Positions 19,002-31,371 of a stretch of 64,000 nucleotides of DNA are shown here, piece after piece. Position 1 is the first letter of the stretch, and each line of letters begins with the position of its first letter. The DNA is from Oscillatoria salina IIICB1 (GTDB lineage Bacteria; Cyanobacteriota; Cyanobacteriia; Cyanobacteriales; SIO1D9). A program made the position numbers and the translations under genes. Where the stretch lies: the NCBI RefSeq assembly GCF_020144665.1, contig NZ_JAAHBQ010000002.1:25481-89480 (forward strand), written 5' to 3'. The notes beneath the pieces were generated by a model. It saw only the letters and a list, made by a program, of their open reading frames with translations, was not told the origin of the DNA and made no database searches.

Positions 19002-20708
19002 ATGCTGCGACTGGAACATATTACTAAAATTTATTCGACGGGCGAAGTGCTGAAAGACATCAACTGGGAGGTAAAACCGGGAGAAAGAGTGGGTTTGGTT
19101 GGTGTGAATGGCGCAGGTAAGTCTACTCAGTTGAAGATTATCACAGGAGAGGTGGAACCGACGACTGGTGAGGTAATTCGTCCTGCATCAATGCACATTG
19201 CTTATCTGACGCAAGAGTTTGAAGTTGAACCCAGTCGCACTGTCAGGGAAGAGTTTTGGACGGTTTTCCGCGAAGCTAATCAAGTCCAGGAAGGTATTGC
19301 AAAGACGACTCGCGAGATGGAAACGGCGTCAGGAGAGGAACTTGACCAATTAATCAAGAAGTTGGATAAGCTACAACGTAAGTTTGAGGCTCTCGACGGA
19401 TATGGTTTAGAAGCCCAAATTGAGAAAATTTTACCAGAAATGGGGTTTGCTCCCGAAGACGGCGATCGCCTGGTATCTTCTTTCAGTGGTGGCTGGCAAA
19501 TGCGGATGAGTTTAGGTAAAATTCTCCTCCAAAATCCGGATGTTTTGTTACTTGACGAGCCGACTAACCACCTGGATTTAGAAACAATCGAATGGCTGGA
19601 AAATTACCTGAAAAATTTAAACACGCCAATGGTAATTGTTTCTCACGATCGCGAGTTTCTCGACCGTCTTTGCACAAAAATTGTCGAAACTGAGCGCGGT
19701 GTTTCTACAACCTATTTAGGTAATTATAGCTCATATTTAACTCAAAAAGCTGAAAATCTTGCTGCTACCGAAAGTGCTTACGAACAGCAACAAAAAGAAA
19801 TTGCCAAACAGCAAGTATTTATCGAACGATTTCGCGCTAGTGCGACGCGCAGCACCCAAGCGAAAAGCCGCGAGAAACAATTAGAAAAAATTGAGAAAAT
19901 TGAAGCGCCGACTGCAAATTTAAGAACGTTACGCTTTCGTTTTCCCGACTGTCCTCGTAGCGGACGCGAAGTAGGTTTAATTAAAGATTTGAGTCATACT
20001 TATAACGACCAAATTCTCTTTTTAGGCGCAAATTTAGAAATCGAACGAGGCGATAAAATTGCCTTCCTCGGTCCTAATGGTTGCGGGAAATCAACCTTAC
20101 TGCGAATGTTGATGGCAATGGAACAACCAGAAGATGGAATTGTTCGCCTTGGTCAACATAATATCATTCCCGGTTATTTCGAGCAAAATCAAGCGGAAGC
20201 TCTCGATTTAAATAAGACAGTTATGGATACTATTCATGACGAAGTACCCGACTGGAAAAACGAAGAAGTTCGCAATTTGTTAGGACAATTTTTGTTTAGT
20301 GGTGACACAGTATTTAAGAAAGTCGAAGCTTTAAGTGGTGGCGAAAAAGCCCGCGTTGCTTTAGCGAAAATGTTGCTACGTCCAGCGAATTTGCTAATTT
20401 TAGATGAGCCGACAAACCACTTAGATATTCCCGCGAAGGAGATGTTAGAAGAGGCGTTACATAATTACGATGGTACAGTAATTATTGTCTCTCACGATCG
20501 CTACTTTATTTCTAAGGTGGCTAATAAAATTGTCGAAATTCGTAACGGTGAATTGATTAGTTATTTGGGAGATTATCACTATTATTTAGATAAATTGGCA
20601 GAGGAAAAAGAAGCGGAACGTCGTCGCATAGAAGCGGAGAAAAAAGCTGCGAAGAAAGCCGCCAAGGAAGCGAAGAAAAAGAATAAGAAAAAAGTCGGCG
20701 CAAAGTGA
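19002..20708 (+). CDS. ABC-F family ATPase (EttA/Uup-like)
   Basis: A soluble protein of 568 residues with two ABC domains and no membrane segment. Walker A motifs are GVNGAGKST and GPNGCGKST; signatures are SFSGGWQMR and LSGGEKARV; Walker B blocks are LLLDEPTNHLD and LILDEPTNHLD. The inter-domain linker is charged and helical, and the tail is very Lys-rich (AEKKAAKKAAKEAKKKNKKK). ABC-F proteins act at the ribosome E site in translation control or antibiotic protection. I start at ATG 19002 (GGAG 6 nt upstream), although the frame is open from a TTG at 18990. Confidence 0.94.
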   Translation: MLRLEHITKIYSTGEVLKDINWEVKPGERVGLVGVNGAGKSTQLKIITGEVEPTTGEVIRPASMHIAYLTQEFEVEPSRTVREEFWTVFREANQVQEGIAKTTREMETASGEELDQLIKKLDKLQRKFEALDGYGLEAQIEKILPEMGFAPEDGDRLVSSFSGGWQMRMSLGKILLQNPDVLLLDEPTNHLDLETIEWLENYLKNLNTPMVIVSHDREFLDRLCTKIVETERGVSTTYLGNYSSYLTQKAENLAATESAYEQQQKEIAKQQVFIERFRASATRSTQAKSREKQLEKIEKIEAPTANLRTLRFRFPDCPRSGREVGLIKDLSHTYNDQILFLGANLEIERGDKIAFLGPNGCGKSTLLRMLMAMEQPEDGIVRLGQHNIIPGYFEQNQAEALDLNKTVMDTIHDEVPDWKNEEVRNLLGQFLFSGDTVFKKVEALSGGEKARVALAKMLLRPANLLILDEPTNHLDIPAKEMLEEALHNYDGTVIIVSHDRYFISKVANKIVEIRNGELISYLGDYHYYLDKLAEEKEAERRRIEAEKKAAKKAAKEAKKKNKKKVGAK

Positions 20709-20717
20709 TTTCAGTTG

Positions 20718-20743
20718 TAGAGACGTTGCGTGCAACGTCTCTA
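20718..20743. repeat. Interspersed palindrome
   Basis: A 26-bp palindrome built on GAGACGTTGCGTGCAACGTC, directly after the ABC-F stop codon. It is of a kind dispersed in cyanobacterial genomes. There is no T-run, so it is not a typical terminator, but it may stabilise the mRNA 3' end. Confidence 0.6.
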
Positions 20744-20835
20744 TCAGCTAAAAAAGATATTAGTGACTCTAAAGTTAAATTCAGCTAGAAAAAATTAAAA
20801 TAAATTGATAAAAAATAACTTGCATAAAATCAAGT

Positions 20836-21183
20836 GTGAGTAATTTAAGTGATGAAGAAATATACGCTGAAATTGGCACAATTACAAGTCAATTTCAGCT
20901 ACTTGAATGTGATGAGTGTGCTTTAGCTGTGATAAATTGGTTAACAGCTAACGGTATTGAAGGGAAAGTTTTGCGGCTGAGAACGAGATATCCAGATGAA
21001 GATTATATTGTTAGCGATCGCGTAGACGTGGCTGAATCGATTACTATTAATGGTAGGCATTATGGGGTAGAAGTGAGAGGGAAAGTATTTGATAATCTTT
21101 CAAATGAGGGAATGAGACGCGAAGACTGGCTAAATGATTTTCACTGTCCAAGTGAAGAGTTTATTCTTGAGGAGTTAGAATAG
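20836..21183 (+). CDS. Papain-fold toxin-domain protein
   Basis: 115 residues from a GTG start. The arrangement fits the papain-like toxin fold of polymorphic toxins: a Cys in an N-terminal helix (ECDECALAVINWL, Cys25/Cys28), then GRHYGVEVRGKVFDN with His75 and Asp86 as the other likely active-site residues. Such domains usually sit at the C-terminus of large secreted toxins; here the domain stands alone, with no delivery module. The next gene, 17 nt downstream, is a candidate immunity partner. Assignment rests on motif recognition only. Confidence 0.6.
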   Translation: MSNLSDEEIYAEIGTITSQFQLLECDECALAVINWLTANGIEGKVLRLRTRYPDEDYIVSDRVDVAESITINGRHYGVEVRGKVFDNLSNEGMRREDWLNDFHCPSEEFILEELE

Positions 21184-21200
21184 TTACAATTTGAGGTAAT

Positions 21201-21590
21201 ATGGACGACGGATTATTCGATATTTTAGCAAAAATAAAAGCAAGACCAGGAATGTATATTGGTCAGCCTTCAGTTAGTAACTTATTTATGTTTTTAGCAG
21301 GATACAAAACTGCGAGACGAGAGTTGAAAATTGAACCAACCACAGCAGAAAAGGAATTTTATAGGGAGTTTCAGAATTTTTTACAACGAAGGCTGAAGGT
21401 ACAAACGGTAAATTCTTGGGCGAAAATGATTATGCTTTATTCTGTTGATGAAGAGGAGGGTTTTGCATATTTTTTTAAGTTGTTAGAGGAGTTTAAACAG
21501 CGAGATAAAAGTTTAGATGGAGACTGGTTGGAAGAAATAGCGAAGAATGAGAATAAGCAAATTAAACAAACTGCGATTAAACGTAAATAA
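21201..21590 (+). CDS. Small protein, candidate immunity partner of the papain-fold toxin
   Basis: 129 residues, predicted all-alpha and soluble. The start reads MDDGLFDILAKIKARPGMYIG; the RPGMYIG...FLAGY pattern occurs in small proteins found near toxin genes, but I cannot name the family with certainty. It is co-directional and 17 nt downstream of the papain-fold gene, as expected of an antitoxin or immunity gene. The Lys-rich C-terminus is probably unstructured. Confidence 0.5.
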   Translation: MDDGLFDILAKIKARPGMYIGQPSVSNLFMFLAGYKTARRELKIEPTTAEKEFYREFQNFLQRRLKVQTVNSWAKMIMLYSVDEEEGFAYFFKLLEEFKQRDKSLDGDWLEEIAKNENKQIKQTAIKRK

Positions 21591-21607
21591 AAATCAAGGT
21601 ATGATAA

Positions 21608-22591
21608 TTAAGTCCAACTGCGAAAGAAGGTGTTATCTTCCCAAGCGTTGGCTGTCAGTTGTTCGATCGCTACTATCTCACGATTTGTCAAAATTTGAAA
21701 TTCTTGGGCAGCCTTGACATTTGACTCAAGTTGTGCTGGTGTTTCGGCAGCAATAACGGCGCTGTGGACTCCGGGCTGAGATAAAGTATAACCGAGGGCT
21801 TGGTGCATTCCGTTGAGTACGCCCGGTTTGAAGATGCGTCCGTAGGCTGGTACTTTCATGGCAATTATACCAACATTTAGTTCTTGGGCGACGGGAAGGA
21901 CGACGGGAATGAAAGGACGAGGGTGATGTTTATCGGCGGCGTTGACGGGAATGAGGGCAGTGTCGAAGGGATAGCGGCGTAGTCCTGCGGCAATTATATC
22001 TGGTTCGTGGTGTCCGGTGATACCCACGAAACGGACGATTTTTTGGGCTTTGGCTTCTGCGAGGGCTTTGGTTGCGCCATTGGGGGCGGTAATTTCGTCT
22101 AATTCTTCGCTGAAGGAAACGTGGTGCAGTTGCCACAAATCGAGGTAATCTGTATTTAGGCGTTTTAGCGATCGCTCTAATTCTCGCCACGCATCGTCAC
22201 GCGATCGCTTGGCTGTTTTGGAGGCTAGAAAGATTTCTTGGCGATAGTTGGGTAAAATTTTACCAAGATATTCCTCCGAAGGACCGTAACTCGCGGCAGT
22301 ATCAAAATAGCGGATACCTAATTCTAAAGCCCGTTGTGCGATCGCGATCGCCTCTTTTTCCCGACCATCCCAAGACAAAGGCGTTTGTCCTGCACCACCT
22401 AAGCCTAAAATTGGAACAGAAACTCCTGTTTTTCCGAACACTCGTTTGGGCATAGTGACGGTAGGAAGAGAAACTGTAGTTGACGATATTGGTTGCTGGG
22501 TAGAGTTAAGAGTTTTTGTCAAAGCTACTCCTCCAATAACTCCACCAGCAACACTAACCGAAGTGGTGATAAATTTGCGTCTGCTGGTCAT
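21608..22591 (-). CDS. Aldo/keto reductase with twin-arginine leader
   Basis: 327 residues. The N-terminus MTSRRKFITTS followed by a Gly/Ala/Val-rich stretch looks like a Tat signal. The AKR tetrad is Asp97, Tyr102 (DTAASYGPSEEYLG), Lys125 (FLASKTAK) and His156 (LWQLHHV). The family reduces carbonyls with NADPH. Export of a folded AKR by Tat is plausible because the cofactor is bound in the cytoplasm. The 400-bp element ends 2 nt before the ATG, and its GGAGGGAGGGGAG arm now provides the only Shine-Dalgarno sequence. Confidence 0.92.
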   Translation of the reverse strand: MTSRRKFITTSVSVAGGVIGGVALTKTLNSTQQPISSTTVSLPTVTMPKRVFGKTGVSVPILGLGGAGQTPLSWDGREKEAIAIAQRALELGIRYFDTAASYGPSEEYLGKILPNYRQEIFLASKTAKRSRDDAWRELERSLKRLNTDYLDLWQLHHVSFSEELDEITAPNGATKALAEAKAQKIVRFVGITGHHEPDIIAAGLRRYPFDTALIPVNAADKHHPRPFIPVVLPVAQELNVGIIAMKVPAYGRIFKPGVLNGMHQALGYTLSQPGVHSAVIAAETPAQLESNVKAAQEFQILTNREIVAIEQLTANAWEDNTFFRSWT

Positions 22592-22593
22592 AA

Positions 22594-22993
22594 TTGACTA
22601 CTCCCCTCCCTCCGCGTTGCTAAAGGGAGGGGATTCACAAGTAGTTCTCTTTCCTCTTGCAGGCACAGTCAAGTTGCCTCTAGACGCTCAATATGTTGAC
22701 ATATAGCCGCATATATTGCGCTTACTTTTTTGAGTTTTATGCTTTCAAACATCCATCACTCAGCTAGTTTAGTACGCTCCTCGCTCTGAAGAAAGCTGGC
22801 AGTGGTTTAGTCATACTGCCGTTAGAGCCAATCTAACCGTTGTTTCTTACTTACCGGGTTTTCGACCTACTAGAGCGAAGAATCACGTAGATTTTCGTTT
22901 TACTCGCTATCAACTATTGTACTAACTTTCTAGTTTCTTTTCAATCAAAGTCGCCGTAGAACAGCGAGGCTTTAAACCCATTTTTTTTGGTAA
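22594..22993 (-). mobile_element. 400-bp IS200/IS605-like non-autonomous element, copy 2
   Basis: Near-identical to 5966-6365 over exactly 400 bp, in the same orientation and with the same ends (TTGACTACTCCCC and T8GGTAA). It abuts the aldo/keto reductase start codon. No coding capacity is evident. Confidence 0.75.
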
Positions 22994-23143
22994 ATCCGCG
23001 ATCGCAACTTTTGCCTGAATTGTAGCAAATGTATCTTTTGGTTGAAGTAACCTTTCTTACCAAAAGCGTAGGATATTGTCTTGAGAAAAAGGTATCGCGC
23101 CAGAAATCTCACTTTTAACCAAAAAAAGCGATCGGAGGCATAT

Positions 23144-23536
23144 ATGCAACAAATTCTTCCCAACTTTGGACAAAAATTAGCCAAACGTCTGTTATTTCTC
23201 GCTTTAACCTGTTTACTCAGCTTGGGAGGTATCTTCCTCACTACCAGTCAACCTAGCTACGCGCAAATTCAGCCCCCACCTCCTCCAGCTAACCCACAAA
23301 CAACCCCCTTGACTCCAGAAGATAAAATCGATCGCGCTTATACTTTCCGCGAAGGGACTGGGATACAGGAAGAGATGCGACAAAAATCCTATGAGGAGGA
23401 AGTTGAAGCAGGTACAGGTACTAAAGCTGTAGAGAAATTATACGAAGAAAACCTCAAGGAATACAAAGAAAGTAATCCTGGTGAAGGTTTGGTGGAAAAA
23501 ACCAAAGACGCGATCGAAAATATTACAGGTAAGTAA
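23144..23536 (+). CDS. Small secreted protein, unknown function
   Basis: 130 residues. The start at MQQILPNFGQ is supported by GGAGG with good spacing; an open frame extends upstream to 23081 without support. A signal peptide (LLFLALTCLLSLGGIFLTT...SYA|Q) precedes a Pro-rich segment (QPPPPPANPQTTP) and a charged helical C-terminus (EKTKDAIENITGK). I do not recognise the family; a periplasmic or lumenal location is inferred. Confidence 0.7.
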   Translation: MQQILPNFGQKLAKRLLFLALTCLLSLGGIFLTTSQPSYAQIQPPPPPANPQTTPLTPEDKIDRAYTFREGTGIQEEMRQKSYEEEVEAGTGTKAVEKLYEENLKEYKESNPGEGLVEKTKDAIENITGK

Positions 23537-23544
23537 ACTTACTG

Positions 23545-23563
23545 AGGTGGGTTAAGCCCACCT
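23545..23563. repeat. Short perfect hairpin GGTGGG/CCCACC
   Basis: An AGGTGGG-TTAAG-CCCACCT inverted repeat 9 nt after the small secreted protein gene. This palindrome type is frequent downstream of cyanobacterial genes. No T-run follows, so the terminator role is uncertain. Confidence 0.5.
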
Positions 23564-23702
23564 TCCGCTTCTCAATTATATCTGGTTACTCGCTCGCTCG
23601 CTGCCTTTCACTTCTTGAGGAAAAAAATTGCTTAGTTGTTGCATTTGAATTATCAATGTAGTATAAAATATATTAGATTAACAATCGACTAGAAAACTAA
23701 CA

Positions 23703-24641
23703 ATGGTTTCCTTAAGGAACGAACCAGAAACGGCGGCGCTAACTGCCTACGATCTCTGGAAAGAATACAATCAGCGTGCCGTAGTCCAAGGAGTCAGCTT
23801 TAACCTCGATCGGGGAGAAGTTCTCGGTTTACTAGGCGCAAACGGTGCCGGAAAAACAACCACAGTGGGAATGTTATATGGTGCAGTAATTCCTACTCGC
23901 GGTTTTGTCAAATTGGGTAACTATGATGTCAAAAACCAAGGTAGAAAAGCTCGAATGCGGATGGGAATTGTCACCCAAGAAGACAATCTCGATCCTGATT
24001 TTACGGTAATCGAAAATCTAATTTATTTTGCTCAATTTTACCGCATTACTGGCAAAAAAGCAAGAGCGAGGGCAGGAGAATTATTAGCAAGAGTTGGCTT
24101 AGAAAATTACGCCCAACATCGCATCGACGAACTTTCCGGAGGGTTAAAAAGACGCTTAGTATTAGCGAGGGCATTAATCAATCATCCCCAGGTAGTATTT
24201 TTAGACGAACCAACCACCGGATTAGACCCAGATGCGCGGCAAGATTTTTGGCGGTTAGTAATAGAATTAAAAGAGAAGGGGGCTGGCATATTGCTGACGA
24301 CACACTACATGGACGAAGCGCAGCGTTTATGCGATCGCCTAATTTTAATCCAACAAGGAAAAGTAATTGATGAAGGAACTCCCAAGGAATTAATCGCCCG
24401 GACAGCAGGTTTAGAAGTTGTAGAGATTGCCGGCATAAAAGAGGAAATTTTGCAACAGTTAACAAACAAATTTAGCACTTGGTATCGTCCTTTTGGCAGT
24501 AGTTATTTAATTGGTTTACCAATAGATAACCCAGAGAAAATGTGGGAAAATTTAAGTAATACTAAACCCATTTTACTCAGTCGTCGTCAAGCCAACTTAG
24601 AAGACGTATTCTTACGACTAACTGGAAAAATTTTGGATTAA
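23703..24641 (+). CDS. ABC-2 exporter ATP-binding protein (DrrA/NodI-like)
   Basis: 312 residues. Walker A GANGAGKTT (about 51-59), signature ELSGGLKRR, Walker B VVFLDEPTTGLDPDAR and switch His in LLTTHYMDEAQRL place it in the DrrA/NodI type of export ATPases. Such proteins couple ATP hydrolysis to an ABC-2 permease, encoded 4 nt downstream. Substrate unknown; family substrates include lipids, polysaccharide precursors and hydrophobic compounds. Confidence 0.93.
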   Translation: MVSLRNEPETAALTAYDLWKEYNQRAVVQGVSFNLDRGEVLGLLGANGAGKTTTVGMLYGAVIPTRGFVKLGNYDVKNQGRKARMRMGIVTQEDNLDPDFTVIENLIYFAQFYRITGKKARARAGELLARVGLENYAQHRIDELSGGLKRRLVLARALINHPQVVFLDEPTTGLDPDARQDFWRLVIELKEKGAGILLTTHYMDEAQRLCDRLILIQQGKVIDEGTPKELIARTAGLEVVEIAGIKEEILQQLTNKFSTWYRPFGSSYLIGLPIDNPEKMWENLSNTKPILLSRRQANLEDVFLRLTGKILD

Positions 24642-24645
24642 GAAA

Positions 24646-25425
24646 ATGAAAGAAAATCCGCTAACAATTTGGGGCGTATATTCAGTGTGGCTGCGTCACG
24701 CCAGAGTTTATCGGAAAACCTGGTTAGTAAATAGTTTACCCCCGCTTTCCGAACCAATAATTTATCTCATAGCTTTTGGTTATGGTTTAACTCCCTTAAT
24801 CGGAGAAATAACTTATCAAGGTGAAACAGTTAGCTATTTAGAATTTATTGCACCAGGAATGATTGCCATTGGCGTATTATTTCAATCATTTGTTGAAGGG
24901 TCTTATGGTAGTTTTATTCGTTTAACCTTTCAAAAAACCTGGCAAGCTTTATTAACTGCACCGTTAACCTTTAGCGAAGTATTTGTTGGCGATTGGTTAT
25001 GGGCGACAACCAAAGGATTATTTGCCGGAACCTTAACCGGAATAGTAGCATCAATTTGGGGACTTTACTCCGGTTGGAATTTATTGGTATCCTTACCAAT
25101 AATGCTTTTAGGAAGTTTACTATTTAGCGCGATCGGATTACTAACCGCAGGAACAGTACGAACCGTCGATCAATTAAACGTACCCATATTTTTGTTGATC
25201 ATCCCGATGTTTACTCTCTGTGGTACTTACTTCCCTCGCGACACCTTACCTTCCTGGTTAGAAGCACTAGCAAATATTTTACCCTTAGCCTGGTTAGTCG
25301 ATTTGCTACGCTGGCATCTAGGACTATCGCCGTGGTGGTTTTTGTCCTTAATTGGGTTAGTCGCATTGGCAGGAATATCTGCAATTTTAGCTTGGCGACG
25401 AATCTATCCCCAACTATTCCGTTAA
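24646..25425 (+). CDS. ABC-2 type permease (NodJ-like)
   Basis: 259 residues with about six transmembrane helices and the ABC-2 core (FIAPGMIAIGVLFQSFVEGSYGSF, then PMFTLCGTYFPRDTLP). It follows the ATPase gene by 4 nt and is surely its partner. Substrate not deducible. Confidence 0.92.
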   Translation: MKENPLTIWGVYSVWLRHARVYRKTWLVNSLPPLSEPIIYLIAFGYGLTPLIGEITYQGETVSYLEFIAPGMIAIGVLFQSFVEGSYGSFIRLTFQKTWQALLTAPLTFSEVFVGDWLWATTKGLFAGTLTGIVASIWGLYSGWNLLVSLPIMLLGSLLFSAIGLLTAGTVRTVDQLNVPIFLLIIPMFTLCGTYFPRDTLPSWLEALANILPLAWLVDLLRWHLGLSPWWFLSLIGLVALAGISAILAWRRIYPQLFR

Positions 25426-25479
25426 GATGATTTTTTCGCTACCTTAGTAAACAGTACCATTACCAATCAACTACTAAGT

Positions 25480-25614
25480 ATGGCTAACTTGGAAGAAAAG
25501 AAACAAAGCATCTTGGCTCGCGTCAGGAGAACTAAACAGAAAGATCCTAGTAGTACCAGTTTGGCAGGACAGAAAAGACAAATCATGGCGTGTGTGAAGA
25601 GAAGCCGTGGTTAA
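25480..25614 (+). CDS. 44-residue basic peptide
   Basis: ATG at 25480 and TAA at 25612-25614 give a 44-residue Lys/Arg-rich peptide starting MANLEEKKQSILARVRR. It lies between the ABC exporter and an intrinsic terminator, which supports a transcribed unit. No clear Shine-Dalgarno sequence and no family recognised. Confidence 0.4.
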   Translation: MANLEEKKQSILARVRRTKQKDPSSTSLAGQKRQIMACVKRSRG

Positions 25615-25633
25615 TAACAGCTTAAATGAAATT

Positions 25634-25659
25634 AAGGGCGATCGCTACGTCGCCCTTTT
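25634..25659 (+). terminator. Intrinsic terminator
   Basis: AAGGGCGA paired with TCGCCCTT around an 8-nt loop, followed by TT; it embeds a GCGATCGC octamer. It follows the ABC exporter and 44-residue frame. Confidence 0.7.
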
Positions 25660-25683
25660 GTCGATCTGGAGACTTTTGTACTA

Positions 25684-25968
25684 ATGAAAACACTTCCTAA
25701 AGACGCAATTTGTTATCGGAAAACACCCGTATTTACCCAAGATCAAATCCCCGAAGGCTTTTTGACTCGACATTCGACGAAAAAAGGTATCTGGGGAAAA
25801 ATTAACGTCGTTTCAGGATCTCTGCGTTATCGCATTAACGCAGATATACTTGAAGAACATACCCTTACACCCACTAAGTTTGGCATAGTCGAACCAGAAG
25901 TTCCGCATCAAGTACAACCCCTTGGTGAGGTTGAATTTTACGTGGAATTTTACCGCTTACCGAAATAG
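25684..25968 (+). CDS. DUF1971 domain protein
   Basis: 94 residues, a single small cupin-like domain: YRKTPVFTQDQIPEGFLTRHSTKKGIWGKI... then PHQVQPLGEVEFYVEFYR. This is the DUF1971 family, also found attached to TehB tellurite-resistance methyltransferases. Biochemical role unknown. Stands alone after the terminator. Confidence 0.8.
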   Translation: MKTLPKDAICYRKTPVFTQDQIPEGFLTRHSTKKGIWGKINVVSGSLRYRINADILEEHTLTPTKFGIVEPEVPHQVQPLGEVEFYVEFYRLPK

Positions 25969-25975
25969 GGAACCC

Positions 25976-26240
25976 TTGGATTGGGGATTTCAGTGAACAG
26001 TCATCAGTTATCAGTAGAGAGTAGAGATTAGAGACAAGCAAGCAAGAGGGGGTTTTCAGTGAACAGTGAACAGTTATCAGTTGTAAGTTATCAGTTATCC
26101 ATAGAGAGTGGAGACTAGGGAGACTTGGGATTGGGGGAGAGGGGGAAGACGGGGGAGACTTAGGAGATAAACTGTTCACTGTTTACTGTTCACTGTTCAC
26201 TGCTAACTGAACCCAGTCCCCTCCTCACCAGTCACCAGCC
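25976..26240. repeat. Degenerate GTGAACAG/CTGTTCAC intergenic repeat
   Basis: Multiple copies of CAGTGAACAG and CAGTTATCAGT on one side and CTGTTCACTG on the other, with G-rich stretches between. The inverted arms could fold into a long imperfect stem. The rest of the gene-free stretch to 26486 holds the promoter of the large repeat protein; nothing else is seen. Confidence 0.6.
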
Positions 26241-26486
26241 CCCATACTTAAGTAAAAACTCGGAAAAAGGAAACTTAAGACGCGATAAACTCGACAACCA
26301 GGAAGGTAGTGGGCGTTTTAGAGTAGCTAGTTGAAGATTAATGCTAAATTTCTCTGGAATTACTAAAAGCCAAACTGTAGCCAGTAGGCGATCGCATATA
26401 GGGCGATTTAAGCATAAATTCTTTTAACGCCCAACTAACAAGCAGGGTGCAGAGAAAAATAATTTACAAATTTTGAGGTGACTCTG

Positions 26487-31178
<4,692 letters not shown>

Positions 31179-31198
31179 TTCAGTTTGACTGATTAAAA

Positions 31199-31233
31199 AT
31201 AGGGGTAACGTTCCGCGTTGCCCCTATTTTTTT
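31199..31233 (+). terminator. Intrinsic terminator after the giant repeat protein
   Basis: Stem AATAGGGGTAACG with CGTTGCCCCTATT followed by T7. Confidence 0.9.
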
Positions 31234-31371
31234 CCCCTTGGTTTACAATAAAAAAAGTCAGGTTAATATGAAAGGTAAAATAAAAAAACACACAAATATT
31301 TATGTAGGGGCAGTCCCCCCGTGGCTGCCCCCTGAAAATTAATTTATAACCAGAATTTACTCAATAATTAA

